From: an uncultured Schlesneria sp.
Lineage (GTDB): Bacteria; Planctomycetota; Planctomycetia; Planctomycetales; Planctomycetaceae
Direction: 5' to 3'
Assembly (NCBI GenBank): GCA_903911795.1
Contig: CAIWEX010000802.1
Location: forward strand, 1-35,968
Length of the DNA: 35,968 bases
This document shows, one piece after another, positions 25,101 to 32,840 of the stretch; position 1 is the stretch's first letter; each line of letters starts with the position of its first letter. Under the pieces are notes generated by a model. That model did not search any database, had not been told where the DNA came from, and saw only the letters and a list, made by a program, of their open reading frames with translations. The translations under genes were made by a program, and so were the position numbers.

Positions 25101-26490
25101 ATCCATTTTCATCGATACCGACGTAAACGATTCCATTGACGTCGCTCGCCAGACAAACGGGATAGCTGACATTCGGAGGTGCGGCAAACAGCGTCACTTC
25201 GAATCCGGCAGGGGCTTTGATACCTGCCAGCAACCCCGTTCCTTTGATGTTTCTTGGCTTGATGGAATCCCCTGCGCCGATGAGGCGTTCTTCCATCTTC
25301 GTTCCATGGACTTCAAATTCGAAAAAGCTTCCCCAACGGCCAGCGACCACTCCTGTGATCGAAAGTCGCACGTGCTGCAATTCGGTTTTGATGAACTTCA
25401 GTACCTGAGACTGCTCTTTCAAATCGGTCTTTGTCTGATCAGACAGCATGCGCCAGGTCGTTCCGTCGTTCGAACCTTCCACCTTGTAGCGGTAGTTGGT
25501 GTCGTCCATTTCCCACAGAATCCGGCAACCGGTGACTTCCTGCATCGATCCCAGATCGACTTGCCACGACTGTCCGGCAGAAGCGTCGGGGGAACACCAG
25601 CGAGTCTCTTCATTGCCATCAATCGCGTGTTCGGGCGGGTGTCCATCCTGCGATCCCGAAGCTGTCGCCTTCTTCCCGCGTGCCAGATTGACGGGTACCA
25701 ATTCCTTCTTGGGAACAGCAAATGGCTGCTGATATTCGGGGGTCAACCGATCGACGGACCAGAGCAGTCCGCGCGTGACGAGGTCCAGATAGCGGGGATC
25801 TCCCACGGTTTCATTGTTATGCCCCAGAGTTGTGCTGAAAACGCGTGCCTTACCGTATTGATTGGCCCAGGCAACGACTGCGTCATCCACTTTGTTGCCG
25901 ACATCCTGGCGACCGCGAGCCAGCGGAACGACGGTGTCAAACAGCTTCACATTGTTGTAGAGCTCTTCGTTAATCGTTGTCCAGTTCTCCAATCCCTTTG
26001 CCACAGGATGGGCACGGTCGAGGAACGTGATGTCGATCGGCTTCTGAGGCCCGTGGGATGTCGATTGAATGCCTACGAACTGGAACCAGTCGTCTTTTCC
26101 GGTCCGATAGCAATGCATGGCACAATGCAGATTGACAGCAGCCACACCAGCTTTATGAGCATTCAGGATATTGTCGACGTACGGCAATTCCTTAACGTCG
26201 GCGGAGCATTCGTCGTGAATGACGACGTCAAATCCCTTGGCCCAGTCGGGGTTGTCGTACATGTCGAAGCGAGCTTTGGTGCTTTTGTCGGATGAGTGCA
26301 CCAGTGTCACTTCCACCATGGCTCGAGATTCGATCCCTCGTTTCAGGAGTTCCTTCTGCTTTGCGTAATCATGGCAGCACCCACCGGTAATCAGCAGAGC
26401 CTTGATCGGTTTCGGGCGAGGCGTTTCCTGCGACCAGACAGCGTGACCGGAACAGATCAGAATCAAAACAGTCAGAATGACACGACTCAT
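22120..26490 (-). CDS. Exported ThuA / F5-8C / PVC-type dehydrogenase / HEAT / cytochrome c fusion
   Basis: This is a 1456-residue secreted protein. A signal peptide (about 1-21) precedes a ThuA-like domain (about 28-250, beginning KALLITGGCCHDY), which resembles class I amidotransferase folds. A discoidin (F5/8 type C) sugar-binding-like domain follows at about 265-395. Next is a PQQ-dehydrogenase-like beta-propeller at about 425-770, with Asp-rich DTDGDGQADE and DDNGDGVSD segments. HEAT-like helical repeats continue to about 1280. A single cytochrome c motif, CVACH, lies at 1334-1338, and the Met of SVMP is a possible second ligand. This suggests oxidation of a sugar or similar molecule coupled to electron transfer outside the inner membrane. 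ATG 26490 is used as it begins the signal peptide and follows AAGGAT. Confidence 0.92.
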   Translation of the reverse strand: MSRVILTVLILICSGHAVWSQETPRPKPIKALLITGGCCHDYAKQKELLKRGIESRAMVEVTLVHSSDKSTKARFDMYDNPDWAKGFDVVIHDECSADVKELPYVDNILNAHKAGVAAVNLHCAMHCYRTGKDDWFQFVGIQSTSHGPQKPIDITFLDRAHPVAKGLENWTTINEELYNNVKLFDTVVPLARGRQDVGNKVDDAVVAWANQYGKARVFSTTLGHNNETVGDPRYLDLVTRGLLWSVDRLTPEYQQPFAVPKKELVPVNLARGKKATASGSQDGHPPEHAIDGNEETRWCSPDASAGQSWQVDLGSMQEVTGCRILWEMDDTNYRYKVEGSNDGTTWRMLSDQTKTDLKEQSQVLKFIKTELQHVRLSITGVVAGRWGSFFEFEVHGTKMEERLIGAGDSIKPRNIKGTGLLAGIKAPAGFEVTLFAAPPNVSYPVCLASDVNGIVYVGIDENGSLDKKPGRGRIVRCKDTDGDGQADEFVDFAKVDSPRGIVVTTTATASGTAGTSLFVLHPPHLSRYFDDNGDGVSDRSEILVKNIGFDLDFRGADHTTNGIQIGIDGWIYVAVGDYGFIKATGSDGREVQMKGGGIARVRPDGSELELVSRGQRNIYDVAVSPLMDLFTRDNTNDGGGWNVRLSYVPHGAQMGYPWLFINFPEDIVQPLADYGGGSPCGSLFVDESALPDELSHSLYTCDWGRSVIYRHPLTTNGAGFTAEQESFIELPRPTDMEIDAAGNMYISSWKDGGFNFSNPNVGYVVKVKPPAKGTTTARKPIHTASDAELLQGIAGTSHTLRLESQREILRRGDRPEIASGLEKIAASTAGLPSRVAAIFTLKQLRGEKSHASLLALASEPALREHILRAVADRETQLAATSVEPFVSALKDPNPRVRLQAARGIGRFTRPADGKSKVTEERKTTSAKLVSLTIDRDPLVSHIAIDSLVRLNAGKVCLEALDAGPVEERVGAIRVLQGLHDPAVVTGLLDWLKRPVTPKPAGPTGQVISYVLTRSLILGALCRLHFREADYTGDWWGTRPDTTGPYYKHVPWSETERIGAALRQELTEGDAGVVKHLLPQLRRHKIELARMQERIVKLAADDRTFFPVAIDLIGTGSSQLSTEAAHLLEVGATIDPSDVAVRVQSLRGLQRRVDQSALFDVVFRSFAAVSEKDQQSEVGAAWNEFVREPKLFKLVASLSKQAESTDPVTRELAYATLVFVSEAAPAPKDARDAAMRVVERAWSTPEAAISLLRAIGRSKQESQILQIQQQIKSKNPEVQRAAQYAVTRLELDKEPPLDPKRPLIATMKFEDVVQLTESLKGDAKYGQRLFSRQGCVACHTVSPTEPLKGPLLLDITKRYKRHELIESIVKPSAKIAQGFESQFFATNDGKIHEGFVVRESGEEVEFRNVAGISAILKKDEIEERGKREISVMPLGMVDKLNVDQLAAILAYLESLKK

Positions 26491-26736
26491 GGACAATCGA
26501 TCCTTGGGACAACTCAAAAACAGAAGGCATTCCAAAAACGTGGAAACCTAGTTGATACAACGGATTTCGCTGCGAATCAACAAGCCCTTTGGAAGATCCT
26601 GGAAGATCAGTCCATTGTGACAGGAAGGGTGTCGACTTGACCTTGCGACCTTGTTTTCGTACTCTTGGCACATCTGATTTTGAGTGATCAAAACTTTTTG
26701 TTGTCCCACACGACTTTCTATTGAGATCCATCAAAA

Positions 26737-27798
26737 ATGTGGTTTCGCCCTAAAAAAAATCGCCGAGCAGGATTCACTTTGATCGAACTGCTTGTTGTGA
26801 TTGCAGTTATCGCCATTTTGATGGCATTGCTCCTTCCCGCAGTCCAGCAGGCGCGCGAGGCGGCTCGTCGCACGCAATGCAAAAACAACCTCAAGCAGCT
26901 CGGACTGGCACTCCATAACTACCACGATGCTTATTCGGTGTTTCCTCCGGCGTATATCGGAAATCCGTATGTCTCCGGAACGAATAATGGGGTGACGTAT
27001 CCCGATGACAATGGAAACGGGGTATCTGGTTTTGCCTGGGGGACGCTGTTGTTGCCCGCCCTCGATCAGTCATCTCTCTACAACCAGTTCGACATCAACC
27101 AGCCTTGCTGGGCTTCTCGAAACGTCCCTTTGGCGAAAACGAAGCTGACTTTGTTTCTGTGCCCTACGGCAACCGGTGGAAGCGACGGATTTCAAGTGGA
27201 GCGTTACAACGGGTCACCCGCTTATGCTCCCAAGAATCCAACTCCCTTCAGTCCTGCGATCACGTTTGCACATTCTCACTACGTTACGAATGCAGGCATT
27301 CACCAGCCGTGGGGACGCGTGACGAACTATGACGATTTCTCGACACCGGAACCGATTCCAGCGAACGGAAATCAGCCAGCGATGATCGACGGGCCGTTCT
27401 ATCGGAATTCCCGGATCTCGTCATCGAGCGTGACAGACGGGTTATCGCAGACGATTTTTCTGGGCGAACACAGTTCGATACTGAGCAACAAGACCTGGGT
27501 GGGTGTCGTTCCATTTGGAGCGACGTGTCCCAAGGGTTCATTCCCCTCGGACTGTAATAGCGCTGGCTGCCTGGTGGGTGCTCACAGTGGTCCTGATACA
27601 CATGACCATCCACAGGTCGTTATTCACGCTCCGAACAACCCGTTTGGACATACCGATGAGATGTACTCCGAGCATGTCGGGGGCGCAAATATTCTGATGG
27701 GAGACGGATCTGTTCGATTTGTATCGCAGTTCATCGACCCGTTTGTCTGGGTCGGACTGTCCACGCGCGGTGGCAGCGAGATCGTCGGAGATTTCTAA
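26737..27798 (+). CDS. DUF1559 protein with prepilin-type N-terminus
   Basis: This 353-residue protein belongs to a family with dozens of copies in many planctomycetes. A short basic leader ends at Gly12, followed by [16 protein letters not shown] with Glu17 at the fifth mature position. This is a type IV prepilin/pseudopilin cleavage site. The remainder is the DUF1559 domain, with the [13 protein letters not shown] region near 50-65 and the [15 protein letters not shown] signature near 318-332. It probably assembles into or sits on a pilus-like or secretion structure. Its precise job is unknown. It is transcribed divergently from the ThuA fusion gene with a 246-bp shared gap. A small lipoprotein gene follows after 49 bp. 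Confidence 0.95.
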   Translation: MWFRPKKNRRAGFTLIELLVVIAVIAILMALLLPAVQQAREAARRTQCKNNLKQLGLALHNYHDAYSVFPPAYIGNPYVSGTNNGVTYPDDNGNGVSGFAWGTLLLPALDQSSLYNQFDINQPCWASRNVPLAKTKLTLFLCPTATGGSDGFQVERYNGSPAYAPKNPTPFSPAITFAHSHYVTNAGIHQPWGRVTNYDDFSTPEPIPANGNQPAMIDGPFYRNSRISSSSVTDGLSQTIFLGEHSSILSNKTWVGVVPFGATCPKGSFPSDCNSAGCLVGAHSGPDTHDHPQVVIHAPNNPFGHTDEMYSEHVGGANILMGDGSVRFVSQFIDPFVWVGLSTRGGSEIVGDF

Positions 27799-27847
27799 AT
27801 TGTCACGGTCACCATCGAATCACCTGTTTCCAGGTTCATCAAAAGTC

Positions 27848-28207
27848 ATGCCCGTGCGAGCCATTTACCGAAGACTTACAGGGGGCGCATCTCTTCGACC
27901 GCAACAGATTCTATCGCTGCTGATGTTAGTGCTGATCGGCTGCGGACGTCCGGCGCAGATCGGAGCGAGCGAAGATGTCCTTGCCGCGGTTGACGCGTTG
28001 TACACAGCGGTTGCATCAAAGCGAATCGAACTTCTGGAAAAGAGCGCATTGAGGATCGAGGAGCTTCACAAGCAGGGCGAATTGCCTGAGCCCGCCTACC
28101 GACAACTAAAATCATTTGTCGAGGAAAGCCGGGCGGGCCAGTGGGATGGAGCGGTCCGCAAATTGCATGAATTCATCCGCGGTCAGCGCCGTCAGGGAAA
28201 GCTGTAA
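27848..28207 (+). CDS. Small lipoprotein of unknown function
   Basis: This 119-residue protein has a basic start, a hydrophobic core and a lipobox (LVLIGC, Cys at about 31), so it should be lipid-anchored. The mature part is mainly helical and rich in Glu, Arg and Leu. No family was recognised. The frame extends back to 27719, but that part overlaps the DUF1559 gene, so ATG 27848 is used. It follows the DUF1559 gene by 49 bp on the same strand and the two may act together. Its TAA (28205-28207) directly abuts the stop of the convergent DUF1501 gene with no base between. Confidence 0.7.
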   Translation: MPVRAIYRRLTGGASLRPQQILSLLMLVLIGCGRPAQIGASEDVLAAVDALYTAVASKRIELLEKSALRIEELHKQGELPEPAYRQLKSFVEESRAGQWDGAVRKLHEFIRGQRRQGKL

Positions 28208-29713
28208 TCACGCCAGCATTTCGGGGACGATCTTTCCGTCATGCGTCAGCGGTACAGGGCGATTCAACTTGTCGGGTAAGGTTGAATAGGGGTTGATTCC
28301 GATCAAGTGATAGATGGTCGCCAGAATATCCTTGGCCGTCAGAGGTCGGTCTGCCACTGCGGCACCAATCGGATCTGTCTTGCCGATGATGTTCCCTCGC
28401 TTGATCCCCGCACCGGCGAAGAAGTTCGTGTAGGCGCGTCCCCAGTGCCCTCGCCCTTCCCCTTCAAACTTGGGAGTTCGTCCCATTTCGTTCATGACCA
28501 GCACAAGTGTGTCGTCCAGCATCCCGCGTGCTTCGAGATCCCTGATCAATGCCGAGAACGCGAAATCCAGCCCCGGTAACAGCTCGCCCTTCAAACGGTT
28601 GTAATGGTCGACGTGCGTATCCCAGCCTGCATTCAATTGTCCGAATTCATCCCAGACCACGGTGACGAATCGACAGCCGGCTTCCACCAGTCGTCTGGCT
28701 TGAAGAGTCGACTGCCCGAACAACGACATTCCATAGGCATCTCGCACGCTGGCAGATTCACGATCAAGATCGAACGCGTCGCGAATCGCTGGAGAATCCA
28801 GGAGAGTAAAAGCGAGATCCCGCTTCTGGTCATGACTGCCACGAGTTGCCTGCCGATCCATGACGACCCGCAACGTTTCGATCTGTTCGAGCAGCGAACG
28901 TCGTCGGTTCAGACGATCCACCGAAATATCAGCGGGCATGTCTGCTTCAGCGGCAATCAGGAACTTGCAGTCGCGTTCAATTCCCAGGTATGGATCGCGG
29001 ATTTCAGTCGCCGGACCATGGGAACGCCGGACGATGCTGCGAGTCGCCTCGCCGCGAAACTCGGTCCAGATCGGATCAAATCGACTTCCCAGGTAAGACG
29101 CAAACGGAGGCGTATAGCGTGCGGCAGGACGTCGAGTACTGAGCAGGAACGGCAGGATCAGATTGTCGGGAATCGAATTCGGTGGCTTGGGACCGCGCCG
29201 CAACTGATCGAAGTAATTGACAACTGAACCCAGAAACGGCTGATGCATGGGGTGCGTCAGCGTCTCTTCCAGCGGGACGCTCCCTTCCGGGGCTCCCGTA
29301 GTGGCATACTGCATTCCATGAAAATTCCAGGGATGGTTCAAAGACCTGACAACAGTGACTCGATCCATCACCTGCGACATACGTGGAAGATGTTCGCACA
29401 GATGCAGGCCCGGCAGCGTCGAATCGATGGATTGCAATTGCCCGCGGATTTCGACAGGAGCTTGCGGCTTCATGTCGAGCGTTTCCAGATGACTGGGGCC
29501 GCCGAACAGATAGAGAAGAATCACGTTCTTTGCCCGGCCGAACCCCGGCAATGTCTCATCCGAGGCAGGGTCCAGTGCGGCGAGTTCCGCTTGTGCTTGC
29601 TGAGTCAATAAAGCATTGCCGACACCGAGCAGTCCAAGTCCGCCTACCGAGAGCAGATCTCGTCGGGTGACTCCTGAACAAAGCCGTTTGGGCCCGCCGA
29701 GAACCTGAAACAT
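28208..29713 (-). CDS. DUF1501 family protein, Tat-exported
   Basis: This is the second DUF1501 protein of the window, 501 residues. A twin-arginine signal (TRRDLLSVGGLGLLG) lies near residues 16-30. Family marks include ILLYLFGGPSHLETLDMKP, the NHPWNFHGMQ segment and VLVMNEMGRTPKFEGEGRGH near the C-terminus. The reaction is unknown. ATG 29713 is used because GGAGG lies five bases upstream. The frame extends to a TTG at 29725. As with the first copy, no DUF1549/DUF1553 partner gene is adjacent. It converges on the small lipoprotein gene with no spacer, so transcripts from the two strands must overlap or terminate inside coding sequence. Confidence 0.93.
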   Translation of the reverse strand: MFQVLGGPKRLCSGVTRRDLLSVGGLGLLGVGNALLTQQAQAELAALDPASDETLPGFGRAKNVILLYLFGGPSHLETLDMKPQAPVEIRGQLQSIDSTLPGLHLCEHLPRMSQVMDRVTVVRSLNHPWNFHGMQYATTGAPEGSVPLEETLTHPMHQPFLGSVVNYFDQLRRGPKPPNSIPDNLILPFLLSTRRPAARYTPPFASYLGSRFDPIWTEFRGEATRSIVRRSHGPATEIRDPYLGIERDCKFLIAAEADMPADISVDRLNRRRSLLEQIETLRVVMDRQATRGSHDQKRDLAFTLLDSPAIRDAFDLDRESASVRDAYGMSLFGQSTLQARRLVEAGCRFVTVVWDEFGQLNAGWDTHVDHYNRLKGELLPGLDFAFSALIRDLEARGMLDDTLVLVMNEMGRTPKFEGEGRGHWGRAYTNFFAGAGIKRGNIIGKTDPIGAAVADRPLTAKDILATIYHLIGINPYSTLPDKLNRPVPLTHDGKIVPEMLA

Positions 29714-30131
29714 CACAGCCTCCAAACCCTGGATTGTTCGAACGCTCTGTCAGTCTAATCGACGCATCAGCGCACGCCAATGCCGCATCCGAGGTTTGAG
29801 AGAAAATCGGCGAGTCAGATACGCAGCGCCTCGGCAACTGATTCGACGGCAAGAGGCTACGGGGATGCTCTTATCTGAATTACTCTCTGTGCCCCTCGGT
29901 GACCTCTGTGGTAAACCGCATTCACGCCAAGCTGGGACCGGGAGAAGATCTACCACGGAGGGCACGGAGAAATACAGAGGGAAACGCAAGTCAGTGAAAG
30001 CTGAAGAAAAGACAAAGGCGACCATCAAGTTTGGGTGAACTGAGCGTATTCGCGAAACCCCGGGGCTTCCCTTCGCAAAATGTCAGCCTAGCCCCGGCCA
30101 CTTAACGCCCTTCTTGATGTCCGAAAAAACA
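29714..30131. other. Intergenic region with a repeat element and no clear gene
   Basis: This 418-bp gap lies between the start of the DUF1501 gene and the end of the small hypothetical gene. It contains the second composite repeat (29869-29997). The promoter of the DUF1501 gene should lie in its left part, though none was recognised with confidence. Confidence 0.55.
29869..29997. repeat. Composite palindromic repeat, copy 2 (half B then half A)
   Basis: A B-like half (29869-29917) precedes an A-like half (29950-29997). The segments 29895-29913 and 29951-29969 form a 19-bp inverted repeat with three mismatches. Both halves match copy 1 at 13527-13646 over about 50 bases each, but in swapped order. 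Confidence 0.75.
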
Positions 30132-30551
30132 TCAGGCCTTCGTGGGGCGTGATCGCAACCAGTCTCGCAGCTCAACGAGGTTGGCACGTGCGGCGTTCAT
30201 CCGCTCTTCGTCTGTCCAGTCGCGTGGTGGATCTCCATCCCAGCGTGGCGCACCCATAATGTTCCATTCGCCGAGTGCTCGGCGAGCATTACGCATTTCG
30301 CGACAAAGGTCGATGAATCCACTCGCTTCCGGCGAAACACGGGCCGCACGCGTCTTTCGATCAGGTCGCGAGGGTGCTGTTGCGACAAGTTGCGGCGGGC
30401 TCTTCACGGCACCGGATCGCAGTTGATATCGAGTGATCCACGAACTAAGCCAGTTCAGGAGATCGGTCGGATTTGCGATCGGTCGTGGTGGCAACTCAAG
30501 GTTCGCGCCAACGCGACGAGGTTCCCAACCTGTGGGCAAATGAACAGTCAT
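30132..30551 (-). CDS. Small hypothetical protein
   Basis: This 139-residue protein was not recognised. It has no signal peptide or membrane segment. Visible features are a Pro/Arg-rich N-terminus, an amphipathic Trp-containing helix (about 30-45, LLNWLSSWITRY), a basic linker and a C-terminal helical part rich in Arg, Ala and Trp (about 80-137). A GGAG motif eight bases before the ATG at 30551 supports a real start. It stands alone between a repeat-filled gap and an uncharacterised 243-bp gap. It could be a small DNA- or RNA-binding protein given its basic charge, but that is only a guess. Confidence 0.6.
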   Translation of the reverse strand: MTVHLPTGWEPRRVGANLELPPRPIANPTDLLNWLSSWITRYQLRSGAVKSPPQLVATAPSRPDRKTRAARVSPEASGFIDLCREMRNARRALGEWNIMGAPRWDGDPPRDWTDEERMNAARANLVELRDWLRSRPTKA

Positions 30552-30794
30552 CCCATCGGCTCCGTTAGAGAAGTCCAGCGGCCTTGTCCCGAAATCAACT
30601 CTGTGGCAAAAGTGGAACAGGCACCATGAAACCGATCATTGCCAATCACGTACTCTACCAGATTCGCCGTCATTGTGCGCTGGTGATGCTTGAAGTTCTC
30701 CCGGCAATCACCATTTCGAACCTGAAGAAATAGGATGGCAACCCGAATCAATCCGCTGTGAACGCGTCACAATTCGTGAAACATGATTCAGAAT

Positions 30795-32504
30795 TCAGTG
30801 TTCCATCTCGCCCAGTTCTCGACCGCGCGCATACCAACCGACACTGAAAAATGCCCCCGCCATCAGCAGGTAACCGATGGCAACATCCCACGAACGATAA
30901 ACAAGTGCACCTTGCGGATTGGTGGGCTGGGCGAAGATGAACAGAAAGTCCACCGTGTTACCGTCCAATTGGTAGGCGTGCGTCAATCCCACGAAGGCAA
31001 ACAAGGCTCCAACGATTGACCAGACTCCGGCGGTCACAAACTTGCGGTCGATCAGGAATGCCGAAATTGCTGCCAGAATCATGCAGGTGAAAATATACCC
31101 CTGCTGTAGGGACATCATTCCATGCAGAACGAAATCACTGACATTGGCTCGTGGATCAGCCTTCATCAGGTCGAACAAGGATTTTCCGTTCGCCTTGAAA
31201 AATGCCCCTTGCGTCACAGTGAAGCCCCAGGCAGCAATTGCGGGAAATAATCCCACGGCGACCGCAGGAGTATGTTCGCGAGGGACTGCCGCAAAGGCCT
31301 GGGCGGTAATGATGATGCCAATCCAGAGCACGATGGCGATACCAGACTCCATCGGAATCAGACTGTTAATCAGGCTGATTGCCCCCGTAAAGCAGATAAA
31401 TGTGACGACGATTCCGTTGAGAGTCGAATAGCCCGCTCTGGCACCGAGTCCCTTCCAACCGGGATGACCGATGTAAATCGTGGTAGGAAAGCAACTGCCG
31501 AATAATGCGGCAGAGATTGTCCCCAGACCGTTGGCAGCCAACGACGAACGGGTCGAAAACTTGTCGCCGCTCGCTTCTGCCGATTCAATGTTTTGAAGAC
31601 TCCCGATGAGGTTAAACAGTCCCATGGGAATGACCACGGTCAGCATCCCGAGCCAGTTTGACATGACCATCAACCGGGCGAAGACACGCGGACCAGCAAA
31701 TATCGGCAGATAAAAGCCAAGCTGTTCCGTCGCTTTGCTGATAGCCCCTGGATTCATGGCCGAGTCCTTCAGTTGCTGCGGAGCATCCGGCCAGGCTGAC
31801 ACCAGGCCCGTCAAGATCCAGGCAATCGCCGTCCCCAGTGCCACCGAAATCAATCCCCCCGGCAAGTGAAACGGAAAGGGGACTCGAGCAAAATACGTAA
31901 TCAGCACAATTGCCAGCGGCAGCATCGCGATCAATGGCTTTTGAAAAATCTGCAGTGCGAACGTCATCGAAATGAATCCGATCGCAATCCCGGCCAACGT
32001 CGATAGCAAGGCAGCTCTGGGAGTCTGCTTGCGAATCGCATCGGCGACGAATGCACCGAAGAACTCGATCAATCCGCTGCCGATACAGGCCAGCAGTCCC
32101 ATTTCCCAGGCCGCTTCGGCCGCGTCCACGGGAGCCAGCCCATCGTCAACCGCCTTCTTGAATGCGGGGGCCATCACAAAGAAGACGTAGACCAGCAGCG
32201 AGGGGGTGTTGATCCCGTAGGGGAGCGCGGTGACATCGCTGCGTCCGGTCGCCAGGGCGAGTTTTCGAGCCTGCCAGGCATAGAACAGGTTTCCAATCAG
32301 GATACTGACAGCAGCCCCCGGCAGGATATGTCGGTACAGCAGATAGGCGCTTTCCCCAGTCATCCCGCAGAGGTATGGACTGGAACACAGCGTCAGGATC
32401 AGCAAGAGCTGGATCAGGTTGTCGACGAACAGTCCAAAAAAACCATCCAGATCGCGACGAACGAAGTACGGATACAGATTGGCGGCGGGGGGCTGAGCAT
32501 TCAT
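30795..32504 (-). CDS. NCS2-like (xanthine/uracil-type) permease
   Basis: This membrane protein of 569 residues has about 12-14 hydrophobic segments and the general plan of nucleobase-cation symporter-2 family proteins. Supporting features are [17 protein letters not shown] in an early region, an Ala/Gly-rich core, and the repeated helix pairs. Members import purines, pyrimidines or related compounds. The substrate here cannot be read from sequence. The frame is open to 32870, but the extra residues do not look like protein and overlap the recJ start. ATG 32504 gives a plausible N-terminus. The gene is divergent from recJ, with a 336-bp gap holding an inverted repeat. Confidence 0.85.
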   Translation of the reverse strand: MNAQPPAANLYPYFVRRDLDGFFGLFVDNLIQLLLILTLCSSPYLCGMTGESAYLLYRHILPGAAVSILIGNLFYAWQARKLALATGRSDVTALPYGINTPSLLVYVFFVMAPAFKKAVDDGLAPVDAAEAAWEMGLLACIGSGLIEFFGAFVADAIRKQTPRAALLSTLAGIAIGFISMTFALQIFQKPLIAMLPLAIVLITYFARVPFPFHLPGGLISVALGTAIAWILTGLVSAWPDAPQQLKDSAMNPGAISKATEQLGFYLPIFAGPRVFARLMVMSNWLGMLTVVIPMGLFNLIGSLQNIESAEASGDKFSTRSSLAANGLGTISAALFGSCFPTTIYIGHPGWKGLGARAGYSTLNGIVVTFICFTGAISLINSLIPMESGIAIVLWIGIIITAQAFAAVPREHTPAVAVGLFPAIAAWGFTVTQGAFFKANGKSLFDLMKADPRANVSDFVLHGMMSLQQGYIFTCMILAAISAFLIDRKFVTAGVWSIVGALFAFVGLTHAYQLDGNTVDFLFIFAQPTNPQGALVYRSWDVAIGYLLMAGAFFSVGWYARGRELGEMEH

Positions 32505-32840
32505 GGAAAGCAGACTATCGGCGCAGGAAATCGATGTCCAGTGGAACGGATGCATAGCTCTTGCACGGAGTTCAGTCTCGACCTGAGTGCAGAACGACGC
32601 GGGACAGAACGATCTAATAAAGTCTTTTTCATTCTTCATCGTTCTGCCCTCCATCGTTCTGCCCACTGCTTTGCTTAGCCTGTGCCTGCAAAACACTGAT
32701 TTCAGATCGAGCGGCGTATAAGCATCGACGCGGGGTGGACTTGTAAATACACACATCTTTGACATCCCAACCGCAGCTCGTTGTAATCGAGGAAATTGCG
32801 GGCTCGTCCCGCGAAGGGAAAAATTCGAACGGAGTCTTGA
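32505..32840. other. Divergent intergenic region between permease and recJ
   Basis: This 336-bp gap has no plausible gene. It must contain promoters for both flanking genes and holds the palindrome at 32589-32662. A recJ ribosome-binding site (GGAG at 32831-32834) precedes the recJ ATG by six bases. Confidence 0.6.
32589..32662. repeat. 25-bp imperfect inverted repeat
   Basis: The left arm (32589-32613) begins GCAGAACGACGCGGGACAG. The right arm (32638-32662) is its reverse complement with four mismatches. Each arm is itself two copies of a CAGAACGA motif. The loop is 24 bases. It is unrelated in sequence to the other palindromes of the window. Confidence 0.75.

Noticed and set aside
25306-26295. 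Plus-strand frame of 329 codons within the ThuA fusion gene
   Set aside because: It is antisense to well-defined ThuA and discoidin domains and has no family pattern.
30629-30734. A 35-codon plus-strand frame in the gap before the permease gene
   Set aside because: It has no convincing ribosome-binding site and no recognisable product, so it is left out of the features.
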